Positions 40,725 to 49,878 of a stretch of DNA of 64,000 nt are shown here, one piece after another; positions within the stretch are counted from its first letter, which is position 1; every line of letters begins with the position of its first letter. Source of the DNA: Rubrivivax sp. (lineage in GTDB: Bacteria > Pseudomonadota > Gammaproteobacteria > Burkholderiales > Burkholderiaceae_C); contig JAHBZT010000004.1 of the NCBI GenBank assembly GCA_019635315.1, positions 496,001-560,000 on the forward strand, written 5' to 3'. Made by a program: the position numbers and the translations under genes. The notes beneath the pieces were generated by a model, which saw only the letters and a program-made list of their open reading frames with translations, made no database searches and was not told the DNA's origin.

Positions 40725-42748
40725 CAGCTCCCGCGCAGCGTCAGGCGCCAGCTGCGCCGCGGCTCGGCGTGCGTGTACAGCGGCGAACGCTCGGCCGGCT
40801 GCAGGTCGGTCAGGTTGTCCACGACCAGGCTGGCTTCCAGGCCGCCGGGCAGGCGACGCGAGACACTGGCGCCGAGCTGGGTCAGCGAAGGCGCCGCCTG
40901 CGCCGGTGCGCCGACCGTCGTCGACGGCAGCCACTGGCCGCTGCTGTGGTCGGCGCGCAGGCCGGCCTGCCAAGGGCCCTGCTGCCAGTCCAGCCGCGCA
41001 CCGAGGGCGTGGCGCGGGCGGCGCTCGAGGCGGCGGCCGTCGCCGTCGCGTGCGTCGAGCCAGGTCCAGCTCAGCTGGGTCGAGAAGCCGGCGCCCAGGC
41101 GCCGTGCCGCCGAGGCCTCCAGGCCGCGCAGCCGGGCGCGCTGCAGGTTGTCGTAGGTGTAGGTGCCGATGCCCGGTGCCGGCCCCGGGGCGACCAGGCG
41201 CACCTCGATCAGGTCGGCGATGCGCTGCTCGAACAGCATCAGCTGCAGTTCGCTGCCGCCGCCGGTCCAGGCGGCGCCCGCCTCGACCGCGTCGCTGGTC
41301 TCCGGCCGCAGCGCCGGGTTGCCGAGGAAGCTGTTCGGGCCCTCGCGGCGCGCGCCGGGCACGATCTGCTTCAGGTTGGGGGCCTTGAAGCCGTGGCTGT
41401 AGCCACCCTTGACGACACAGCCGCCGCCGGCCCGCCACACCAGGTAGGCGCGCGGGCTCCACTCGCTGCCGAACAGCGAGTGCCGGTCGTGGCGCAGGCC
41501 GGCGGTCAGCTGCAGCCGGCGCGTCAGCGCGAACTCGTCCTGCAGGTACAGCGAACGGTGCTGCGCCAGCGAGCGCCCGCCAGGCAGGCCGGGGTCGCGC
41601 AGCGACTCGTTGCGCGCCTCGAAGCCGGCGGTCAGCGCATGATCGCCCAGCGTGTGGCCGGCCTGGCCTTCCAGCACCCGGTCCTGCAGGCGTTGCGGCG
41701 GGTTGACCGCGACGCCGGCGCTGCGCGTGTTGTTCACGTCCAGCATGGTCTCATAGGCGCGCAGCTGGGTCAGCGGGCCGGCGGCCCAGTCGGCCTCCCA
41801 GGCGAAAGCGGTCATGCGGCGCTCGAGATCGTTCTCGGTCACGTGGTAGCGGCGGGCCCCGCTGCGTTCGCGCGCGTCGGCGCGCCGGGTCTCGCTGCCG
41901 GCGCGGTGTTCGAGGTCGATGCGCTGTCCGGCTGCCGGCCGCCAGCCCAGGGCCAGCCAGCCGTCGGTCTTCGCGTGGCCCTCCAGTTCGGACAGCCGCG
42001 GATCGGCGGCCGACGCGGTGGCGGCGCGGCGCGACTGCGCGAGCCCGGCGCGCAGGCTCCAGCCTTCGGCGAGCGGGCCACCGAGCGAGAAGCCGGCGCG
42101 GTGGCCGTCGCCGCCGCGCGAACCTTCGGCCATGCTGCCTTCGACGCGCACCGTGCGGCGCCACTGGTCGCCGGCCTGGCGCGTGATCACGTTGACCACG
42201 CCGCCCATCGCCTCGGACCCGAACAGCACCGACAGCGGGCCGCGCACGACCTCGATGCGCTCGATGTCGTCGACGGCAATCCAGTCGTACTGGAAGTCCG
42301 AGTGCCCGATCACGCCGTCGCTGGCACCGATGCGGCGGCCGTCGACGAGAAACAGCGTGTGCTTGCTGTCCATGCCGCGCAGGCTGAGCACCTTGCGCCC
42401 GCCGATCGAGCGCCCCTGCAGCGACACGCCCGTCTCGCCGCGCAGCGCGTCGAGCAGGTCGTCGGCGCCGCGCGCCTGCAGCTCCTGCGCGGTGACCACG
42501 CTCATCGCCGCGGGGGCGTCCAGCGCCAGCATCGCATGGCGGGTCGCGGTGACGACGACCGTCTCGGTGACCACCGGCGGTGCGTCCGCGGCCTGCGCCG
42601 GCATCGCCGGCAGCAGCATCGGCAGCAGCGCGGCCAGCGGGAGCAGGCCGCGCGCCGGTCGCGGGACCCGTCGAGCGGGGCGGGCGCCAGGGGCGCGGGA
42701 GCGCAGGAAGCGGCAGCGCAGCGGAGGGGACAGGGCGGTGGTGCACAT
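40721..42748 (-). CDS. TonB-dependent outer-membrane receptor
   Basis: A 675-aa outer-membrane receptor. ATG 42748 yields a long basic N-region and a hydrophobic signal core ending in AMPAQA. The plug domain starts with a TonB-box-like VVTETVVVTATR, followed by the canonical LLDALRGETGVSLQGR and RIEVVRGPLSVLFGSEAMGGVVNVIT (quoted in parts), then a barrel ending in Trp. The ligand is unknown. Its place between two NnrS genes and nirS, and its GTGA link to the second NnrS, hint at import of copper, heme or a siderophore for nitrogen-oxide enzymes. It diverges from nirS across DNR-like sites. Confidence 0.83.
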   Translation of the reverse strand: MCTTALSPPLRCRFLRSRAPGARPARRVPRPARGLLPLAALLPMLLPAMPAQAADAPPVVTETVVVTATRHAMLALDAPAAMSVVTAQELQARGADDLLDALRGETGVSLQGRSIGGRKVLSLRGMDSKHTLFLVDGRRIGASDGVIGHSDFQYDWIAVDDIERIEVVRGPLSVLFGSEAMGGVVNVITRQAGDQWRRTVRVEGSMAEGSRGGDGHRAGFSLGGPLAEGWSLRAGLAQSRRAATASAADPRLSELEGHAKTDGWLALGWRPAAGQRIDLEHRAGSETRRADARERSGARRYHVTENDLERRMTAFAWEADWAAGPLTQLRAYETMLDVNNTRSAGVAVNPPQRLQDRVLEGQAGHTLGDHALTAGFEARNESLRDPGLPGGRSLAQHRSLYLQDEFALTRRLQLTAGLRHDRHSLFGSEWSPRAYLVWRAGGGCVVKGGYSHGFKAPNLKQIVPGARREGPNSFLGNPALRPETSDAVEAGAAWTGGGSELQLMLFEQRIADLIEVRLVAPGPAPGIGTYTYDNLQRARLRGLEASAARRLGAGFSTQLSWTWLDARDGDGRRLERRPRHALGARLDWQQGPWQAGLRADHSSGQWLPSTTVGAPAQAAPSLTQLGASVSRRLPGGLEASLVVDNLTDLQPAERSPLYTHAEPRRSWRLTLRGSW

Positions 42749-42833
42749 GGCGGCCAGCATCGCCGCGCCGCGGCACAGCGCCCTTGAACTGGATCGGGTT
42801 TGCACCGGGCCCGCGCCGCGTTCGGGGCCGGCC

Positions 42834-42847
42834 TTGCGCTGCATCAA
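42834..42847. promoter_or_regulatory. FNR/DNR-like box TTGCG-N4-ATCAA (nirS/TonB divergent region)
   Basis: TTGCGCTGCATCAA has one perfect half (ATCAA) and TTG in the other. It lies 49 bp upstream of the better box at 42883 and could serve the divergent TonB receptor, nirS, or both. Confidence 0.4.
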
Positions 42848-42882
42848 GGTCGCCGGCACGCCGCCGGTGTCGGCGTCCAGGC

Positions 42883-44716
<1,834 letters not shown>

Positions 44717-44734
44717 CCCGCGAAGGAGAAGCGC

Positions 44735-45055
44735 ATGCGTTCACTGACCGTCATTGCCGCGGGCGCCGTGCTCGGGCTGGGGCTCGCGGCCCCGGCCTGG
44801 GCCGACCCGCAGGCGTCTATGACCAAGGCCGGCTGCATGGCCTGCCATGCCAAGGACAAGAAGCTGGTCGGCCCGTCGTTCAAGGACATCGCCGCCAAGT
44901 ACAAGGGCCAGTCGGGCGCGGTCGCCCTGCTGATGGAGAAGAGCCGCAAGGGCGGCAAGGGCAACTGGGGCCCGGTGCCGATGCCGCCCAACCCCGAGAG
45001 CAAGATCTCCGACGCCGACCTGAAGGCGGCCGTCGAGTTCATCCTGCAGTCCTGA
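44735..45055 (+). CDS. nirM: cytochrome c551/c552 (NirM-like electron donor)
   Basis: A 106-aa exported class I cytochrome c with a signal peptide ending AWA. The heme motif is C34-M-A-C-H38, and a Met in GPVPMPPNP serves as the likely sixth ligand. Such c551 proteins donate electrons to NirS. The gene is 18 bp after nirS with the ribosome site AAGGAG, in the same operon. Other small c-type cytochromes in nir clusters, such as NirC, are alternatives, but the length and Met loop fit NirM best. Confidence 0.87.
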   Translation: MRSLTVIAAGAVLGLGLAAPAWADPQASMTKAGCMACHAKDKKLVGPSFKDIAAKYKGQSGAVALLMEKSRKGGKGNWGPVPMPPNPESKISDADLKAAVEFILQS

Positions 45056-45073
45056 GCGGCACGGGCGCCGGCC

Positions 45074-46129
45074 ATGGTCGCGAGCCGTCCCGCGGCGGGG
45101 CCGGCGCGCTGCGCCGGGTTGCGGCGCACGCTGCTACACGGCTGCGAGCAGGGCTTTCCGCTGCAGGACTCGCCGTTCCAGGTGCTGGCGCGGCAGACCG
45201 GCGGCACCCTGCGCGAGTTGCTCGGACACTGCCACACGCTGGCCGACACCGGGGCGCTGGACGTGATCCGCGTGCACTGGGGCGCGGCACTGCAGCGTGT
45301 GCGCTGGCGCTGCGCGGTCGCGCCCGCCGCCGCCCGCCTGGGCGAGCTGCAGCAGGCATTGGGGCGGCTGCCCGGCGTGACGGCTTGGGAGTTCGCCGAG
45401 CCGGCCGCCCCGGCCACCCCGCCGGCCCGCGACGGCGACCCGTTCGCCGGCCCGGCGCTGTGGTTCGAGATCGTCGCGCGCAGCGCGGTTTCGGCCCGCG
45501 CGCAGCGCGCCCGCATCGAGGCCCTGGCTGATGACCTGCTGTGCCTGGCGCTGGCAGGCCGCGACGCGATCGACGAGCCCGGCTGCCGTTGCGACGCGCA
45601 TGCCGGCCCCTGCGGCGATCCCGAACTGGCGCGCCGCTGCGAGGCCGGGCTGCCCTTGGTCGCTCACCCCTACCGCGGCCTGTCCGAGGCCGTGCAGCGC
45701 AGCGAACGCGAGGTGCTGGCGCGGCTGCGCGGGTGGAAGCGCCAGGGCCAGTTGACGGCCGTCAGCCTATGTGCGCCGGTGGCGGGGGCCGAGTCGCTGT
45801 GGAGCCAGTGTGCGCTGGCCGGCGAAGAGGACGACGCTGCAGCCGCCGCGCTGCGCGAGCGGCTGCTCGCGCAAACCGGCATCGCCGAGGTCACGCTGCT
45901 GCCGGGTCATGCGCGCTGGCCGTACCGCTTCCTCGTCGGCGTGCCCGGCGCACCGATCCCGGGCGACGCGCTGCTCGCGCGTGCGCTCGCGGCCTGCGGG
46001 CTGGCGTCGCGCAGGCGGCGGCTGCTGCATGTGCGGCGCGTCGGCGTGCGCGCGGCGCCGCTGCTGTTTGCGGACCCGGGCGACGCCGGCGCGGCCGCGC
46101 ATACCGAAGCACGCTCGGCGGCGGGCTGA
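45074..46129 (+). CDS. siroheme decarboxylase-like protein (two NirD/L/G/H-type repeats fused)
   Basis: A 351-aa protein with two Lrp/AsnC-like repeats. Repeat 1 reads LLHGCEQGFPLQDSPFQVLARQTGGT near residues 20-45 (quoted in parts) and HWGAAL. Repeat 2 reads GLPLVAHPYRGLSEAVQRSEREVLARLRGW near 193-222. In denitrifiers separate NirD, NirL, NirG and NirH or fused NirDL proteins remove the propionates of siroheme on the way to heme d1. The sequence is divergent and carries an extra Cys-rich patch (CRCDAHAGPC), so it may be NirDL-like or degenerate. The stop overlaps the NirF-like start as TGATG. Confidence 0.65.
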   Translation: MVASRPAAGPARCAGLRRTLLHGCEQGFPLQDSPFQVLARQTGGTLRELLGHCHTLADTGALDVIRVHWGAALQRVRWRCAVAPAAARLGELQQALGRLPGVTAWEFAEPAAPATPPARDGDPFAGPALWFEIVARSAVSARAQRARIEALADDLLCLALAGRDAIDEPGCRCDAHAGPCGDPELARRCEAGLPLVAHPYRGLSEAVQRSEREVLARLRGWKRQGQLTAVSLCAPVAGAESLWSQCALAGEEDDAAAAALRERLLAQTGIAEVTLLPGHARWPYRFLVGVPGAPIPGDALLARALAACGLASRRRRLLHVRRVGVRAAPLLFADPGDAGAAAHTEARSAAG

Positions 46130-47280
46130 TGCGGCGGCGCGGCTGTCTGCACGCGCTGCTGGCCGGGCTGGCGCTGGGCCCGGGCGCAGCGCTCGGCGCC
46201 GCCCCACGCCCGGAGGGCGACTGCGTGCTCGACGGTCCGCAAGGAGCCTGGCTGCTCGGCGCGGCGGGCACGCTGCAGCCGCTGCCGCACGCGGTGCCGC
46301 CGGTGGCCACGGCCGGCGCGGTGTGGACGGCAGCCCTTGACGGTGCCCGCGGTGCGGTGCAGTGCTGGCGACGCCGGCCCGAAAGCGGCTGGGCGGTCGC
46401 GGCGACGCGAGCACTCGAGGGCCCGGTGCATGCGCTGGCGGCAAGTGCCGACGGCCGCCACGCGGTCGCGGCCCATGGCCAGCGCCTGGCGGTGATCGGC
46501 GCCGACGGCGGCGTGCGCGCCGACTTCGAGGGCCGCGACCTCACGCGCCGCCGGCAGGGACGGGCCGAGGCCTTGTTCGCGCTCGCGGCGCGCCGCAGCT
46601 TCGTCGCCAGCTGGCCGGCGCTGGGCGAGCTGTGGGAGATCTCGCTGGACCCGGCCGCCGCGCCGATCTACGACGGACTGGTGCACGACTACCGCATGGG
46701 CGAAGGCATCGCGAAGCCGGGGCTGCTCGGGGCGCGGCGCACGCCACTGGCACCAGGGATGCCGGCGATCGAGTTTGCCGAGGCCGGCCTGCCCTGGGTC
46801 GCCGCGCGCGCCGACGGCGGCGTCGCGATCGTGCACCTGGACGTGCGCCGGCGCGTCGCGATGCTGCCGCTGGCCGATGCGCGGCCCGCTGCCGGCGCGC
46901 TGGTGCGCTCGCCGGACCGCGAGGCCTGGTGGTTGCCCGCCGGCGACCGGGTGCACCTCGTCGATGCGCGGCGCTGGACCGTGCTGGCGAGCCACGCCGC
47001 GCCGGCGCCGCGGCCGGTGCTGCAGGCGCTGGACGATCGCATCGCCGCGCTGGGCGGCGATCCCGCGATGCTGTGGCTGTGGCAGGACGGGCGCTGGCAG
47101 GCGCGGCCCGAGATCGGTGCCGTGGCCGCATTGGGCAGCGACGCCGCCGCGGGCCAGTGGCTGGTCGTTGCCGGGTCGCCGCCGGCGCTGCTGCGGCTGG
47201 ACCGCGAGGGGCGCCGTCTCGACGCCATCGCGCTGCCGGCGGACCTGCGCTCCAGCCGCGTGCAGGCCGTGCCGGCCTGA
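46129..47280 (+). CDS. NirF-like cytochrome d1 propeller protein (heme d1 biosynthesis)
   Basis: A 383-aa protein starting with a signal-like hydrophobic N-terminus (CLHALLAGLALGPGAALG). The body is a d1-type beta propeller with repeats such as FEGRDLTRRRQGR, SWPALGELWEISLD, and HDYRMGEGIAKPG. NirF is a periplasmic, often lipoprotein, dehydrogenase of the d1 pathway. This copy has no obvious Cys for lipid attachment and no c-type heme motif, which separates it from NirN. It is coupled to the preceding gene by TGATG and ends convergently with the dnr-type gene. I cannot exclude a NirN-like remnant. Confidence 0.6.
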   Translation: MRRRGCLHALLAGLALGPGAALGAAPRPEGDCVLDGPQGAWLLGAAGTLQPLPHAVPPVATAGAVWTAALDGARGAVQCWRRRPESGWAVAATRALEGPVHALAASADGRHAVAAHGQRLAVIGADGGVRADFEGRDLTRRRQGRAEALFALAARRSFVASWPALGELWEISLDPAAAPIYDGLVHDYRMGEGIAKPGLLGARRTPLAPGMPAIEFAEAGLPWVAARADGGVAIVHLDVRRRVAMLPLADARPAAGALVRSPDREAWWLPAGDRVHLVDARRWTVLASHAAPAPRPVLQALDDRIAALGGDPAMLWLWQDGRWQARPEIGAVAALGSDAAAGQWLVVAGSPPALLRLDREGRRLDAIALPADLRSSRVQAVPA

Positions 47281-47310
47281 GCGGGCGGTGCCGGCGCGGG
47301 TCGCCGCTCA
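47278..47310. terminator. bidirectional hairpin between convergent nirF-like and dnr-type genes
   Basis: TGAGCGG at 47278-47284 pairs with CCGCTCA at 47304-47310 and, with one bulge, the stem extends further. The two outer triplets are the stop codons of the converging genes. There is no clear T tract, so terminator function is tentative. Confidence 0.35.
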
Positions 47311-48003
47311 GGCCTGGTAGGCCGCCAGGCGCCGCAGGTCCAGGATGTGGATGTCGCGCTTGTCGACCTGGATCAGCTGCGCCGTCTCCAGTTCGTGCAG
47401 CACGCGCGAAAAATACTCGGGCGTCAGCGACAGGCGGGATGCCACCGTCGCCTTGCTGACCGGCAGCGAGACCGTCACGCTGCCTTCACCGCCGCCGCCG
47501 CCGTCGCACTCGCGCAGCAGGTAGCCGATGACGCGCTGCACGCCGTTCTGCAGCGCATAGGCCTGCACGTCGTGCACCAGGCCATGCAGGCGGCGCGACA
47601 GGCCGGCCAGCATGCGCAGTGCGAAGCGGTTGTCGCGCTGCAGTTCGTCCAGCACGGCGTGCCGCTGCACCGACAGCAGCAGCGAATCGGCCAGCGCCTG
47701 CGCATTGACCACGCTGGGCCGGCCCAGGAACATCAGCGCCTCGGCGAAGCTGTGGCCGGGCGGGATGATCTCGATGACCTTCTCCTGGCCTGCCGCCGAC
47801 AGCACGTAGAGCTTGACCTGGCCGGTCACGACGACGTGGAAGGCGTCGCAGGCGTCGCCCATCTGCAGCACCGACTCGCCGCGGCTGTAGCGGCGCAGCT
47901 GGCAGCCCGTGGCCAGGCGCTGCAACTCGTCGGGGCCGAGGTCGCAGAACAGCGGCAGGCGCGCCAGGAAGCGCGGGATGTCGAAGGCACGGGTATCGAG
48001 CAT
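47308..48003 (-). CDS. dnr: Crp/Fnr-family transcription regulator (DNR type)
   Basis: A 231-aa regulator. The start ATG 48003 gives MLDTRAFDIPRFLARLPLF; the longer frame upstream is not needed. The cyclic-nucleotide-like beta barrel contains LQMGDACDAFHVVVTGQVKLY, and the HTH is VSKATVASRLSLTPEYFSRVLHEL (quoted in parts). It lacks the N-terminal Cys set of FNR, so it does not carry a 4Fe-4S cluster; the NO-sensing DNR subgroup is the fit. It probably activates nirS, the sNOR operon and itself through the TTGAN-N4 boxes found here. It lies directly downstream of its own box at 48070. Confidence 0.82.
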   Translation of the reverse strand: MLDTRAFDIPRFLARLPLFCDLGPDELQRLATGCQLRRYSRGESVLQMGDACDAFHVVVTGQVKLYVLSAAGQEKVIEIIPPGHSFAEALMFLGRPSVVNAQALADSLLLSVQRHAVLDELQRDNRFALRMLAGLSRRLHGLVHDVQAYALQNGVQRVIGYLLRECDGGGGGEGSVTVSLPVSKATVASRLSLTPEYFSRVLHELETAQLIQVDKRDIHILDLRRLAAYQA

Positions 48004-48069
48004 GTGGGCGGCCCTGGCCTTCGGGGCACGGGGCTGCCGCGATGCTGGACCGGTCCGACCCGGCGGCGC

Positions 48070-48083
48070 TTGACCCGCATCAA
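48070..48083 (-). promoter_or_regulatory. FNR/DNR-like box TTGAC-N4-ATCAA upstream of the dnr-type gene
   Basis: TTGACCCGCATCAA matches the consensus at nine of ten core positions. It is centred at 48076.5, which puts a class II start near 48035, 32 bp before the ATG, with CAGCAT as a possible -10. It also overlaps the stop codon of the upstream ctaA-like gene. Autoregulation is implied. Confidence 0.65.
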
Positions 48084-48943
48084 GGGTGGGCGTGAGCCCG
48101 GCGGCCCCGGTGCGGCGCCCAGGCAGGCGCCAGGCCCAGCAGCAGCGCGAGCCCGAGCGCGCCACCGAGGTTGTGCAGCCACACGGCCGCCGGCGCCGCC
48201 GCCCAGGCAGCGGCGGTGCCGCCGAGCAGCGCCTGCAGCGTCACCACGAGCAGCAGCGCGCTGCCTTCGGCGCGGCGGCCTGCGGCGCGTGCGTGCCAGC
48301 CGATCCAGCCGGCCAGCGGCAGCAGCACGATCGCCATCAGCAGGTGCGCCGGTGGGGCCAGCGCCACCTGGCCGCTGCCCGACAGCGCCCCCAGCGCCGC
48401 CTGCGCCAGCCAGGCCGGCAGCGCGATCGCGAAGGCGAGGGCGGGCACGCCGGCATCGCCCGCCGGGCCCGCCATCGCAGCGTGCGGCGTCAGCCGGCAC
48501 CGCAGCCGCCACGCCAGCGCGAACATCAGCAGCCCGCCGAGCAGGTTGCCCAGCAGCACGGCGGCGGAGCGCGAACCCGGCGTCACGATGCCCAGCGCGG
48601 CCAGCGCGAGCGCCAGCGTCAGCAGCGCGAGCGCACCCGGTGCCTGCAGCCGCGGCCGACGCGCCAGCGCCAGCACGACGAGCGCGGCGGCGGCCAGCAG
48701 CACCAGCGATGCGGCACCGCGGTGCACGACACGGGCGAGGCCCTGCAGCGCTGGCGCGGCAACGGCCTGCACCGCACCGTCGCCCGCGTGCGCGACGCCG
48801 CTGCGGCAGGCCGGCCAGTCGCTGCATGCCGCACGCGGCTGGCTCAGGCGCAGCCAGGCGCTGGAGGTCACCACCAGCAGCATCAGCAGCGTGCACAGCA
48901 TCGCGAGAGCGCGCAGCACGCGCAGGCGCCTGTCCTCGTTCAT
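48080..48943 (-). CDS. COX15/CtaA family protein (heme A synthase-like)
   Basis: A 287-aa protein with eight transmembrane helices from ATG 48943. It has the CtaA-type pattern SAWLRLSQPRAACSDWPACR, then RVVHRGAASLVLLAAA and HNLGGALGLALLL with conserved His residues for heme. The family oxidises heme O to heme A. Together with the heme O synthase encoded at 51611 this suggests that the NorY or other oxidase of this cluster uses heme a-type cofactors. The pair of Cys after the first helix (ACSDWPAC) is the expected redox-active pair of bacterial CtaA. Confidence 0.75.
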   Translation of the reverse strand: MNEDRRLRVLRALAMLCTLLMLLVVTSSAWLRLSQPRAACSDWPACRSGVAHAGDGAVQAVAAPALQGLARVVHRGAASLVLLAAAALVVLALARRPRLQAPGALALLTLALALAALGIVTPGSRSAAVLLGNLLGGLLMFALAWRLRCRLTPHAAMAGPAGDAGVPALAFAIALPAWLAQAALGALSGSGQVALAPPAHLLMAIVLLPLAGWIGWHARAAGRRAEGSALLLVVTLQALLGGTAAAWAAAPAAVWLHNLGGALGLALLLGLAPAWAPHRGRRAHAHP

Positions 48944-49016
48944 CGCGCGGGCCCCGACGGCATCGGCCGATGCTAAGCGGCGGCGCGGGCCGCGCGCGCC
49001 ACGACCGTCGGCGTTC

Positions 49017-49058
49017 TTGAACTGGTTCAAGTCGCTCGCGGGCCGGCACTTCCAGAAT
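49017..49058 (+). promoter_or_regulatory. DNR-dependent promoter of the sNOR operon
   Basis: TTGAACTGGTTCAA (49017-49030) is a perfect inverted-repeat FNR/DNR box, centre 49023.5. CAGAAT (49053-49058) sits exactly where a -10 element is expected for a class II site, giving a start near 49065, about 70 bp before the first gene. Confidence 0.7.
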
Positions 49059-49135
49059 GTCCGAGCAGGATGGTCGGATGTCCGCCTTCACCGGCGGGAC
49101 CGGCCCGGACCGGCCCCCACAAGGAGAACCCGCCC

Positions 49136-49291
49136 ATGAGCGCGCACGACGACGACAACGATCCGGTGCCCTGGTTGCAGAGGCTGTTGGACAACCCCTT
49201 CCTGCTGCTGTTCCTGGGTGTCTTCATCCCGATGGTGGTCTACAACCTCTGGGGCGTGATCGACATCCTGACCATCCCGGCGGGCAAGTGA
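49136..49291 (+). CDS. small single-span membrane protein of the sNOR operon
   Basis: A 51-aa protein (starts MSAHDDDNDPVPWLQRLL) with an acidic N-terminus and one transmembrane helix (FLLLFLGVFIPMVVYNLW). AAGGAG at 49121-49126 gives a strong ribosome site. It is the first gene of the operon, 37 bp before norS. Small single-helix subunits or assembly factors accompany many heme-copper enzymes, and this is a reasonable assumption here. No family can be named. Confidence 0.8.
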   Translation: MSAHDDDNDPVPWLQRLLDNPFLLLFLGVFIPMVVYNLWGVIDILTIPAGK

Positions 49292-49328
49292 GCGCCGGTC
49301 CCGTCAATCTGCAACGAGGACCCGAAAG

Positions 49329-49868
49329 ATGAGCGCCATCCTCCCCCCGTCGGAGCGCCTGTGGATCAAGCATCCGATCGACCGTGTCGAAGGCGCCTGG
49401 ATCGTCATCGCGCTGCTCTGGTGCCTGATCATGTTCGCGATGATGGTCGGCTGGCACATCTGGGGCAACCAGAACCTGTCGACCGAGACCTACCGCACCA
49501 CGCCCGAGCAGTTCAGCGAGAAGACGCAGGCGATGGTCGACAAGTACACGGTGCGCACCGAGACCGACGAGCAGATCCCGGTCGTCGCGCCGCCGCCGGG
49601 CAGCGACGTCTACCTGCTGGCGCGGCTGTGGGCCTTCTGGCCCATCCTCGAGCTGGAGAAGGGCAAGACCTACCGGCTGCACCTGACGGCCATGGACTAC
49701 AACCACGGCTTCTCGCTGCAGCCGGCCAACATCAACATCCAGATGGTGCCCGGCTTCGAGCACGTGGTGACCGTGACGCCCAACCAGTCCGGCACCTACT
49801 CCATCGTGTGCAACGAGTTCTGCGGCATCGGGCACCACCAGATGGTCGGTCGCCTGTACGTCAAGTGA
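49329..49868 (+). CDS. norS: CuA-type subunit II of sNOR-like heme-copper enzyme (NorS)
   Basis: A 179-aa protein with one N-terminal transmembrane helix (WIVIALLWCLIMFAMMVGW) and a periplasmic cupredoxin domain. The CuA ligands are visible: His in DYNHGFSL, then C-N-E-F-C-G-I-G-H-H-Q-M, the C-x3-C-x3-H...M set. It should accept electrons from cytochrome c and feed the NorY subunit. In ammonia oxidisers the homologous genes are norS-norY-senC (also called coxB2-coxA2-senC). The operon order here is the same with cyoE inserted. Confidence 0.8.
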   Translation: MSAILPPSERLWIKHPIDRVEGAWIVIALLWCLIMFAMMVGWHIWGNQNLSTETYRTTPEQFSEKTQAMVDKYTVRTETDEQIPVVAPPPGSDVYLLARLWAFWPILELEKGKTYRLHLTAMDYNHGFSLQPANINIQMVPGFEHVVTVTPNQSGTYSIVCNEFCGIGHHQMVGRLYVK

Positions 49869-49878
49869 GGGGGCCGCG

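Noticed and set aside
42784-42797. A third FNR/DNR box (TTGAACTGGATCGG) near nirS
   Set aside because: Only the first half matches; the second half has lost the CAA core. Probably chance.
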